NCBI GenBank assembly: GCA_017631325.1
Contig: JAGBTM010000003.1
Coordinates: 1 to 47,120, forward strand
Direction: 5' to 3'
DNA length: 47,120 bases
From: Clostridia bacterium
GTDB lineage: Bacteria > Bacillota > Clostridia > Oscillospirales > CAG-272
The position numbers were made by a program, and so were the translations under genes. The notes beneath the pieces are model-generated. The model had not been told where the DNA came from and searched no databases. It saw only the letters and a program-made list of their open reading frames with translations. Numbering within the stretch: position 1 is the first letter of the stretch; each line of letters starts with the position of its first letter. Shown piece after piece: positions 40,552 to 47,120 of the stretch.

Positions 40552-41436
40552 ATGGACTACGTACTTTTAATACTGGTTACCGTCTTTTGCTCGACGAGAG
40601 CCATCATTATGAAGAAGATGGGACACGACAGCTCGAATATGTCGGGTGTTTTGTTCCTAAACTCTAATATCTTTTTTATCGGCTCGCTGACGGTTATTCT
40701 GCTCTCGGCAGGGGACCTCGGAGCGCTCTTTTGCGTATCGGGAGCATCGGTGCTTTTTGCACTCGTTTTTGCCGTCTTTCTACTTGTAATGCAGGTTACA
40801 CTTATGCTCGCGCTCGGTATGGGCGCAGCCTCGCTCAGTACCTTGATTTATTCCTGCGGCTTCGTTATACCGATTTTTTACAGCGCGATATTCCTTAGCG
40901 AAGAGATTTCACTCTGGCAGTGGCTTGGACTGCTTTTGCTCTCGGTTGCCCTGATTTTTATTATCCCTCCCAAAAAAGGCGAGAAGCTCTCGGTTAAGTG
41001 GCTCGTCTTTGCCGTATGCTCGATGGTCGGCTCGGGAAGCCTCGCAATAGTCCAAAAGATACATCAGAACTCACCGTACAAGCCCGAGCTTCAAGGCTTT
41101 ATATTCTACGGACTGCTCTTCGCCTCGGTTTTGCTCCTTTTGGCCTCTCTCGTTACCAAAAAAGGAGAGCGCCGCGAGCTTCTTAAGCTCTACTCATCAA
41201 AGAAAACGACAGTGCTGCTCGTAGCAGTCGGTATTATAGTCGGCGCGCTCAACGTTATCAACACCTCTCTGACAGGCAAGCTCCCGTCTATTATACATTT
41301 CCCCGTATACAACGGCTGCTCGCTTATCCTCACAGCCCTCGCAGGCAGATTTTTGTTTGGCGAGAGAATAGGCAAGCTGAAGCTCTCGGGCTTTATTCTC
41401 GGACTTATAGCTATAATTATTATCGGTCTTTTATAA
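40552..41436 (+). CDS. EamA/DMT-family transporter
   Basis: A 294-residue integral membrane protein with about ten hydrophobic helices in two EamA-type halves (about 1-140 and 150-294). The first half ends with IFLSEEISLWQWLGLLLLSV and the second with AGRFLFGERIGKLKLSGFIL, the conserved pattern of the drug/metabolite transporter superfamily. It should move a small metabolite across the membrane. The substrate cannot be told. A TGAGG site precedes the ATG. It is a single gene, with 155 bases to the glycosidase gene. Confidence 0.85.
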   Translation: MDYVLLILVTVFCSTRAIIMKKMGHDSSNMSGVLFLNSNIFFIGSLTVILLSAGDLGALFCVSGASVLFALVFAVFLLVMQVTLMLALGMGAASLSTLIYSCGFVIPIFYSAIFLSEEISLWQWLGLLLLSVALIFIIPPKKGEKLSVKWLVFAVCSMVGSGSLAIVQKIHQNSPYKPELQGFIFYGLLFASVLLLLASLVTKKGERRELLKLYSSKKTTVLLVAVGIIVGALNVINTSLTGKLPSIIHFPVYNGCSLILTALAGRFLFGERIGKLKLSGFILGLIAIIIIGLL

Positions 41437-41591
41437 AACTGTTAGCGTTATCACACGCAATTATTGTCAGTAGTTTATAAAACCCTCTTCGGTTTTTTGG
41501 GGTTTTCGCTTAAAACGTACGTTTCAGTTTACATATTTGCAAAATTTGTGTTTTAATTATCCAACAGCCACCTTGGCAGAAAGGAAATTTT

Positions 41592-43967
41592 ATGTATATC
41601 GGTTTTCTTGATTACGACAAAAATTTAGTATTCACCCACGAGGGCACAAGCAAGGCGTTCAACCCCTCCGAAAGTGGAGACGGCGCTTTCACATTTGCCT
41701 GCTCGGGTGTCTTTGATTACACCCTTGACGTAAAGCTCTCGCTCACAAAGGGCTCATTCGTCGGAGCTTTCAATTTCAAGCTTAACGAGGGTGTTATGAA
41801 CTTTGCGGAGCTTTTCGTTGACGGCAAGCTCAGCGCACGCCGCGCATCTGAGAATAAGGACGTACTCTCGGGTGGTGAAATTTCGCTCCCCGTCGGTGTG
41901 TTCGGCAAGGAGCTTACTCTCCGTCTCTCCATTTTTTCTCAGTCAGCAGTTACGCTCTCGGACGTATTCGTTCTCGGCGCGTCCGACGACGGAAGGCCTC
42001 TTGTATACCCCACCCCAAAGTCTCTAGTATTCACGGGTGAGAAAAGAAAAATCAAGTCAATAACCGCAGCCACAAAGGACGCTGACGAGCTTTATGCAAA
42101 AGAGTTTCTTCGCGAGGGCCTCGATGAAAGAGTATACGGCTGGCAGTGTGAGGACGGTGTTGAGGTTGTAATCGAGAAGGACTCTTCCTACAAGGACGAG
42201 CGCTACACCGTAAATTATAAGGACGGTAAAATCACCGTAAAGGCAGGGACGAGAATTACGCTTCTGTATGGCATTGACACGCTTATACAGACTGCATCTG
42301 AAGAGGGAGTGGCCCTCTCGAACGTTGACGACAAGCCCTCAATGAAGATGCGAGGCTTCCACTTCGGTCTTCCGAGAAAGGATAAAATAGAGTTTACAAA
42401 GAACCTTTTCCGTTACGTTCTTCTTCCCATGAGATACAACGTTATCTTTATGGAATTTGCAGGAGGCATGAGATTTGACTCGCACCCCGAGATTTCAGAG
42501 GCCTGGCTTCGTGCGATAGAGCTTGCCGATAAGGGTCTTCAACCCTATATGCCCCACTCGGACAAGGTTTCGGGCCGCTCGCTTGTTGAAAAGGCAGAGG
42601 CAAAAGAGGTCGTTGACTACGCAAAGGAGCTGGGATTTGTGTTCATTCCCGAGATCCAGAGCCTCTCTCACGTTCAGTTCATAACCTACGCGCACCCCGA
42701 CATCGCAGAGCGTGTTGAGTCTGCTCCCAAGGCAGCCCCCGGCAGCGAGGACGGCGGTGACGATGCGGCAACCTTCGCTGATTTCTACGAGATTTGCTAC
42801 TGCCCCTCGAACGAAAAAAGCTACAAGATTATATTCGACCTCTTTGACGAGATACTTGAATTGACACAACCGTCCGAGTACGTGCTTATCGGTCACGACG
42901 AGGCCGACCACGTAGGACTTTGCCCAAGATGTAAGGGTAAGGACCCGGGAGACCTTTTTGCCTACCACGCTACGAGAATTTACGAGTACCTTAAGGCTCG
43001 CGGACTTAAAACAATGATGTGGGCAGACAACCTTCAGCCCCCGCCCGTAACCCGTTATCCCACCTCGGGCGCAAGAGAAAAGCTCCCCCGCGATATAGTT
43101 CTTCTTGACTTCATCTGGTACTTCAGACTGAATATGGACACCGAGGATTATCTTCTTTCCCACGACTACAAGGTAGGCGTTGGCAACCTCTATTCATCGC
43201 ATTTCCCGAGATACAAGTCGAGAATTACAAAGAAGAATATGGTAGGCGGCGAGCTTTCTATGTGGCTTATGGCCGACGAGGACGTCTTTGGCGAGTGCGG
43301 TAAGATATGGGAGATGATGTATCTTTCCGAGATGCTCTGGAATACTGAGGGCTACGAAGCCGACAACCGTCGCTCATACAGTGAGATAATTTCAAGGTAC
43401 GTTCAGCCGAGGCTTCGTGACGGTCTCAGACGCGTAGCATCACCCAAGGGCTACGAAGCAACCGAACTTAAAATCTCGGGAGATAACGAAAATATACCCT
43501 CCGAGCTTCTCGCCCTCGCCCCTGATACGGTTATGGCAGATAGCGCAGCGGTCGAGGTTCTTGGCAAATACGACAGGCTCGTATTCAAGCACTCTACTCT
43601 TACCAGAGCGCCGAGAGTTGCCTGGACGGATACCCTTAAAATCGGTGAGTACGTTATCACCTACGAGGACGGAACCTCTACCTGTTGCGAGGTAAAGTAC
43701 GCCAAGAACGCCCTCACCTATAAGTCGGTCTACGGCGACCCGATGCCGAGCAACTACTATCGCCACATGGGATACGTCGGCACTTGGTTTGCCGACCCAG
43801 CTCTCACAGGTAAAAATCTTTCGGGCGATGATATGACAGTCTCGGGCCTCGTCTTTGAGAACCCAAATCCCGACAAAGCTATAACTAAAATCGAATACAA
43901 GCCGCAAGAGGACGATTTCACCCGTCTCACCCTTTCGGGCGTTCTCGGTTTAAACAAAGTCAAATAA
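41592..43967 (+). CDS. Glycoside hydrolase family 20-type (beta-N-acetylhexosaminidase-like)
   Basis: A 791-residue protein without a signal peptide. An N-terminal carbohydrate-binding-like domain (about 1-135, MYIGFLDYDKNLVFTHEGTS onward) resembles NPCBM modules. A GH20b-like domain follows (about 140-250, LVYPTPKSLVFTG), then the catalytic barrel (about 255-590) with MKMRGFHFGLPRKD, FIPEIQSLSHVQFITYAHPD and the acid pair D436-E437 in VLIGHDEADHVG, then GLKTMMWADNLQPPP. A C-terminal beta domain ends the protein. The DE pair fits GH20 substrate-assisted catalysis. The substrate is probably an amino-sugar glycoside, taken up and cut in the cytoplasm. Confidence 0.8.
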   Translation: MYIGFLDYDKNLVFTHEGTSKAFNPSESGDGAFTFACSGVFDYTLDVKLSLTKGSFVGAFNFKLNEGVMNFAELFVDGKLSARRASENKDVLSGGEISLPVGVFGKELTLRLSIFSQSAVTLSDVFVLGASDDGRPLVYPTPKSLVFTGEKRKIKSITAATKDADELYAKEFLREGLDERVYGWQCEDGVEVVIEKDSSYKDERYTVNYKDGKITVKAGTRITLLYGIDTLIQTASEEGVALSNVDDKPSMKMRGFHFGLPRKDKIEFTKNLFRYVLLPMRYNVIFMEFAGGMRFDSHPEISEAWLRAIELADKGLQPYMPHSDKVSGRSLVEKAEAKEVVDYAKELGFVFIPEIQSLSHVQFITYAHPDIAERVESAPKAAPGSEDGGDDAATFADFYEICYCPSNEKSYKIIFDLFDEILELTQPSEYVLIGHDEADHVGLCPRCKGKDPGDLFAYHATRIYEYLKARGLKTMMWADNLQPPPVTRYPTSGAREKLPRDIVLLDFIWYFRLNMDTEDYLLSHDYKVGVGNLYSSHFPRYKSRITKKNMVGGELSMWLMADEDVFGECGKIWEMMYLSEMLWNTEGYEADNRRSYSEIISRYVQPRLRDGLRRVASPKGYEATELKISGDNENIPSELLALAPDTVMADSAAVEVLGKYDRLVFKHSTLTRAPRVAWTDTLKIGEYVITYEDGTSTCCEVKYAKNALTYKSVYGDPMPSNYYRHMGYVGTWFADPALTGKNLSGDDMTVSGLVFENPNPDKAITKIEYKPQEDDFTRLTLSGVLGLNKVK

Positions 43968-44009
43968 ACTGTGCAGTAGGTTTAAACAAAGTTAAATAAA
44001 AAAGATTTT

Positions 44010-44042
44010 GGGCGCATATTCCCGGGGGAATTTTGCGCCCTC
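44010..44042 (+). terminator. Terminator after the GH20-type gene
   Basis: GGGCGCA and TGCGCCC form the outer stem, with ATTCCC/GGGAAT nested inside. TCTCTTG follows. A near-repeat of the gene's last codons (GGTTTAAACAAAGT at 43949 and 43979) lies just before. Confidence 0.7.
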
Positions 44043-44044
44043 TC

Positions 44045-44073
44045 TTGACTTTACTCGAATATTTAATTATAAT
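44045..44073 (+). promoter_or_regulatory. Promoter of the creatininase-family gene
   Basis: TTGACT (44045-44050) and TATAAT (44068-44073) with a 17-base spacer, about 45 bases before the gene. Confidence 0.75.
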
Positions 44074-44119
44074 ACTGTTATAAACTATTTAATAATTAAA
44101 GCGATAGGAGTACAAACTT

Positions 44120-44857
44120 ATGCAAATGCTTGAAATGTTATACGACGAAATTCAGGACGCGGTTGACCGCAAGGTTCCCTTTATAATTCCGATAGGAACG
44201 CTCGAGTACCACGCTCGCCACGCCTCCTGCGGAACCGACACCCTCGTAATCACGGGCTGTCTTCGTGAGCTTGAAAAGGAGAAGGAGATAGTAGTTTGCC
44301 CTCCTCTCTGGTACGGTGTAGCTTCGTATGCCGTTTGCGAGCCTAAGCCCAGCCACTTCCACGTTGACGAGGACGCTTATGCCGGCTATCTCTACTGCAT
44401 ACTCAAATCCATGATAAACGCAGGCCACAAGAACATTTATCTCGTAGCTCACCATCAGACCGAGGGCGCAGGACTTATGCCTATGACTATCGCCTGCCAC
44501 AAGGCCGCAAAGAAGGTAACTATGGAATATATGGAAGAGAAGCTCGGTAAGGGTTGGTGGGGCTCCGACGCCTACGCCTCCTACTACGAGGATATGGGCA
44601 GCCAGGACGACCCGTTCTCCTACATAAAGGTTATTCCCCTTATCGGCGCTGACGCGCAGATAAAGTGCGGTGGCTTTGACCACGCGGGCAAGTGGGAAAC
44701 AAGTCTTATGATGGGCACCTACCCCGAGCTCGTAGACCTTTCCCGTTGCGAGCGCAACACCGAGTGGTTTGCCGAGAGCGCAAAGGAAGCAAGCGTCGAG
44801 ACGGGCAAGCACATGGTTGAATGCACTCTTGAGTGGCTCAGAAAGGTTATCGTATAA
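44120..44857 (+). CDS. Creatininase-family amidohydrolase
   Basis: A 245-residue metal-dependent hydrolase. Metal and active-site motifs of the family are in order: PIGTLEYHARHASCGTDT (E29, H31, H34, D40), FHVDEDAYAG, IYLVAHHQTEGAG and DHAGKWETSLMM (a late Glu). AGGAG precedes the ATG. The family includes creatinine amidohydrolase and several hydrolases of cyclic amides, so the substrate is open. Its placement between two glycosidases suggests a role in sugar-derivative breakdown rather than creatinine use. Confidence 0.87.
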   Translation: MQMLEMLYDEIQDAVDRKVPFIIPIGTLEYHARHASCGTDTLVITGCLRELEKEKEIVVCPPLWYGVASYAVCEPKPSHFHVDEDAYAGYLYCILKSMINAGHKNIYLVAHHQTEGAGLMPMTIACHKAAKKVTMEYMEEKLGKGWWGSDAYASYYEDMGSQDDPFSYIKVIPLIGADAQIKCGGFDHAGKWETSLMMGTYPELVDLSRCERNTEWFAESAKEASVETGKHMVECTLEWLRKVIV

Positions 44858-44886
44858 GCATATCCAACCTCAACTTAATAAGCTAC

Positions 44887-44918
44887 ACGGCGCTTTGAAT
44901 TTTCATGGCGCCGTTTTT
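44887..44918 (+). terminator. Terminator of the creatininase-family gene
   Basis: ACGGCGC pairs with GCGCCGT, followed by TTTTTG. Confidence 0.85.
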
Positions 44919-45066
44919 GTTATTTTCTCTTCATAGGTACCGCTTCCTTCAAAGCTGATTTACACAAAAAGCAAGAAAAGGTAAATTTAAATTTACAAAA
45001 CAGAGAGATTTATACATTCAATCCTTCTAAAAAGTATTTTTTGTTCATTTACTTTTAAAAGCAAAA

Positions 45067-45097
45067 TGAGCAAATCGGAAATTTTCGGTTTGCTCTT
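45067..45097 (+). terminator. Second hairpin in the gap
   Basis: GAGCAAATCGG and its near reverse complement TCGGTTTGCTC form a stem followed by TTTCC. It may be a back-up terminator. Confidence 0.6.
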
Positions 45098-45117
45098 TCC
45101 TTATTTACTTGGTTTTA

Positions 45118-45156
45118 AAAAATGCACGACGGACATAATCGTTCGTCGTGCATTTT
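45118..45156. terminator. Terminator of the GH28-type gene (bidirectional)
   Basis: AATGCACGACG (45121-45131) pairs perfectly with CGTCGTGCATT (45145-45155), with A and T flanks on both sides. Confidence 0.9.
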
Positions 45157-45191
45157 GTTTGTATTGTGCTTATTGATTTTCAGGCAGAAAA

Positions 45192-46562
45192 TCAATAATA
45201 ATTGAGGTTGTGCTCGTTTCCACGGTCAGCGCTCGAAATTCCACCCGGGTGCGCTTCGAGACACTCTTCCTTCGTTACTTTCTTAACCGTTATAGGTGTA
45301 GAATTAATTATCTCTATTTTATCCTCACCGTCAGTACCAAGAAGAAGCGTAGGATTTTCGTAACCCTCAATGATGCAGTTCTCGAAAATCAGACGGTCGA
45401 AGTTTCCTATCGCAAGAAGCGGTACGTGGCCGTATCCCTCTCGGCAAGCTATTTTCACGTTCTTAAAATGGCACGTAACCTTTTCAATATCCTTGCCCCA
45501 AACCATACCCGTGTGAATTAAATCGAGGATTTCGCAGTCCTCAATAAGAATGCTTCTAAGACCTCTGTTGCGGCAAAATCTGTGGCGTCCGTCGTACTCG
45601 ATACGAATAAGCTCGTGCTCCTGCTCGAAGCGGCAGCCGCGTATTACGATATTCTCAGCAGGCTTTCTAAGCTCACCCCAACGGTAGTCACAGTAGTAAG
45701 AAAAGGCCGTGTGCGACTCGTGGTTACAGCTTGCGTCGGTAACCTCGCCTCTCATTTTCTTCTCGTCTGCAAGCCAACGGCGAGTACCGAAATTACGCTC
45801 GTTTGATACGCAGTTCTCGATAAGAATGTTATTTCCGCCCATTCTGACGGGCATACACGGTGTGTTAAGCGTGCAGTTTCGCACCGTAACGTCGTGGCTG
45901 TTAAATCCGGCGATACAGTCATCGCCCGAGTTAATGTTGCAGTCCTCAACGAGAACGTTGTCGCAGTAGTGCACGTTGACACCGTCGCAACCGCCGTGAA
46001 TTGCCACGTTCTTTATAGTGATGTTTTTAGACTTACAGATTATATGGCACCAGTTCGAGCTGCCGATAAAGGTGTAGCCTGTGAGGGTAATATTTTCGCT
46101 GTACCAGATACTGATACCGTGAGGGCCTCTGTAATTCTGCTCACCAATGGGATCAAAGCAGTAACAGCCGTCAAAATACGAGCCGACCTCACCCGTAATC
46201 TTGATATTCTTCGCGTTTATAGCTCTGATAAGTCCGTTCGACCACCTGCTCGTTGCAATACCCGACTTTGATTTGCCCGACTCCGCCTCTTCCTTTATAA
46301 GCTCGTCAACAGGCTCGATTTTATCGTTACGGTAGCCGAAATATTCCTCAGGGTCGCGCACACCGCGAATTATCGCACCCGTCTCAAGATACAGCTCGAT
46401 ATTCGAGCGCAGACGAAAGCTTCCCGTTATGTAAACGCCCGCAGGAACGACGACTCTTCCGCCACCCGCAAGAAAGCAAGCGTCAATTGTCGACTGAATT
46501 GCCTCAGTCTGTAAAGCGTCACAAGTCTTAGCACCAAAATCCTTGATGTTAAACGTTTTCAC
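45192..46562 (-). CDS. Glycoside hydrolase family 28-type (polygalacturonase-like)
   Basis: A 456-residue right-handed beta-helix protein without a signal peptide. It starts FNIKDFGAKTCDALQTEAIQ, the usual opening of GH28, followed by GGGRVVVPAGVYITGSFRL. The helix coils contain INSGDDCIAGFNSHDV, the conserved catalytic-Asp motif, and GGCDGVNVHYCDN before it. The GTG at 46562 has GAGGAG 6 bases upstream; an ATG nearby is out of frame. It probably cuts a plant-type or host acidic oligosaccharide in the cytoplasm. Confidence 0.85.
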   Translation of the reverse strand: MKTFNIKDFGAKTCDALQTEAIQSTIDACFLAGGGRVVVPAGVYITGSFRLRSNIELYLETGAIIRGVRDPEEYFGYRNDKIEPVDELIKEEAESGKSKSGIATSRWSNGLIRAINAKNIKITGEVGSYFDGCYCFDPIGEQNYRGPHGISIWYSENITLTGYTFIGSSNWCHIICKSKNITIKNVAIHGGCDGVNVHYCDNVLVEDCNINSGDDCIAGFNSHDVTVRNCTLNTPCMPVRMGGNNILIENCVSNERNFGTRRWLADEKKMRGEVTDASCNHESHTAFSYYCDYRWGELRKPAENIVIRGCRFEQEHELIRIEYDGRHRFCRNRGLRSILIEDCEILDLIHTGMVWGKDIEKVTCHFKNVKIACREGYGHVPLLAIGNFDRLIFENCIIEGYENPTLLLGTDGEDKIEIINSTPITVKKVTKEECLEAHPGGISSADRGNEHNLNYY

Positions 46563-46599
46563 ATTGTTCTCCTCAAAAAAACGACATTTTTAACGAAAT

Positions 46600-46777
46600 C
46601 CCAAAGCTTCGTTTTAGAATGAAGTCACTTTCGTGATAAAGTCCAAAGCACAGCTTTGGGTTGAATTAAATCCACTCATCACCGCCGTGATTTCACCCGA
46701 AGGTATGCAAGGATTTCATCTGCACCGCAGATTTATTTCACCAAAGGCGGATTTAACTTCACTTGCATGCAAGTGGC
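46600..46777. repeat. String of short palindromes between guaA and the GH28-type gene
   Basis: At least four perfect small palindromes follow each other: CCAAAGC-ACA-GCTTTGG (46643-46659), ATCAC-CGCC-GTGAT (46678-46691), ATCTGC-ACC-GCAGAT (46718-46732) and CACTTGCATGCAAGTG (46760-46775). They are joined by similar linkers (TTTCA, ATTTAACTTCA, GAATTAAATCCA). No gene is present. Confidence 0.7.
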
Positions 46778-47120
46778 TTATTCCCACTCAATTGTTCCAG
46801 TAGGCTTTGGAGTGAGGTCGTAGAGAACTCTGTTTATTCCTTCTACCTCAGAAGTAATTCTTGAGGTTATTTTATGTAGAATTGCGTAGGGAATTTCCTC
46901 TATGGTGGCGCTCATAGCGTCTGTGGTGTTTACGGCGCGGATTATCGCGGGCCAGCCTTCGTAACGGCTCTCGTCCTTAACGCCAACGCTCTTTACGTCG
47001 GGAATTACGACGAAATACTGCCACACCTTCTCATTAAGGCCCGCCTTGTCGAACTCGTCGCGAAGAATAGCGTCTGCCTCGCGAAGCGCCTCAAGTCTGT
47101 CACGGGTGATAGCGCCAAGA
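46778..47120 (-). CDS. guaA: GMP synthase (glutamine-hydrolysing), C-terminal part (runs off right edge)
   Basis: The frame is open from the right edge to TAA at 46778 (about 113 codons). It encodes LGAITRDRLEALREADAILR, KVWQYFVVIPDVKSVGVK, GWPAIIRAVNTTDAMSA and the final GINRVLYDLTPKPTGTIEWE, the conserved C-terminal dimerisation domain of GuaA. The enzyme makes GMP from XMP, glutamine and ATP. The glutaminase and ATP-pyrophosphatase domains lie outside the window. Confidence 0.93.
   Translation of the reverse strand, partial: LGAITRDRLEALREADAILRDEFDKAGLNEKVWQYFVVIPDVKSVGVKDESRYEGWPAIIRAVNTTDAMSATIEEIPYAILHKITSRITSEVEGINRVLYDLTPKPTGTIEWE

Larger units (their letters stand above)
44858..45191. 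other. Gene-free gap with three successive hairpins
   Basis: No gene is seen. It holds terminators at 44887-44918 (ACGGCGC / GGCGCCGT, then TTTTTG) and 45067-45097, and the shared one at 45118-45156, with an AT-rich stretch between them. Confidence 0.7.

Noticed and set aside
46600-46777. Possible small-RNA gene or CRISPR-like array
   Set aside because: The palindromic arms all differ and no regular repeat-spacer period is present; no promoter was recognised.

Overview
The window looks like chromosomal DNA of a low-to-mid GC Gram-positive bacterium of the Clostridia, probably an uncultured gut anaerobe. This rests on strong AGGAGG-type ribosome sites, textbook TTGACA/17 bp/TATAAT promoters, an Ile T-box, the PerR/rubrerythrin pair, lipoproteins with Gram-positive-style lipoboxes and plant or mucin glycan enzymes. 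No genus can be named from the sequence. No tRNA, rRNA, CRISPR array or transposase was seen.

Region 1 (1-1380, minus strand): a two-component system, an OmpR-type response regulator followed by a sensor kinase that runs off the left edge. Region 2 (about 1430-18130, minus strand): the most unusual part of the window. It is an array of at least eight displaced 3' ends of one Rhs/YD-repeat toxin gene. Each copy carries a piece of the conserved Rhs core, then usually a different C-terminal tip (ADP-ribosyltransferase-like, HNH/Endo VII, AHH nuclease, a YELKP nuclease remnant, and two unknowns), then a putative immunity gene, often overlapping by ATGA. The immunity gene is usually followed by a strong Rho-independent terminator that separates it from the next cassette. 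No copy has the 5' part of the gene, a signal peptide or a convincing own start. Five copies share the same out-of-frame deletion joint. The region therefore reads as a silent store of toxin-immunity cassettes that could recombine into a full-length rhs gene elsewhere in the genome. Several cassettes are decayed (lost toxin, A7 frameshift, nonsense codon).

Region 3 (18400-30060): core genes. Rubrerythrin and a PerR-like Fur regulator (promoter with an overlapping PerR-type operator), a membrane-inserted M28 peptidase, a membrane protein, pheST, birA, and divergently ileS behind an Ile-specific T-box. Region 4 (30060-34375): an accessory operon with its own XRE regulator, transcribed divergently. 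The operon promoter has a perfect palindrome in its spacer. It encodes a small membrane protein, a tail-anchored protein, a large lipoprotein with a Ser/Thr-rich amphipathic region and a collagen-like Gly-rich tail, and a small acidic protein. This is a second candidate for an undescribed system.

Region 5 (34345-47120): cyclophilin lipoprotein, holA, a DUF1934 gene, a methylglyoxal-synthase-like protein lacking the usual catalytic residues, pfkA, a lipoprotein alkaline phosphatase with an extra N-terminal domain, an EamA transporter, a GH20-type glycosidase, a creatininase-family hydrolase, a GH28-type glycosidase, and the 3' end of guaA. Terminators separate most units.
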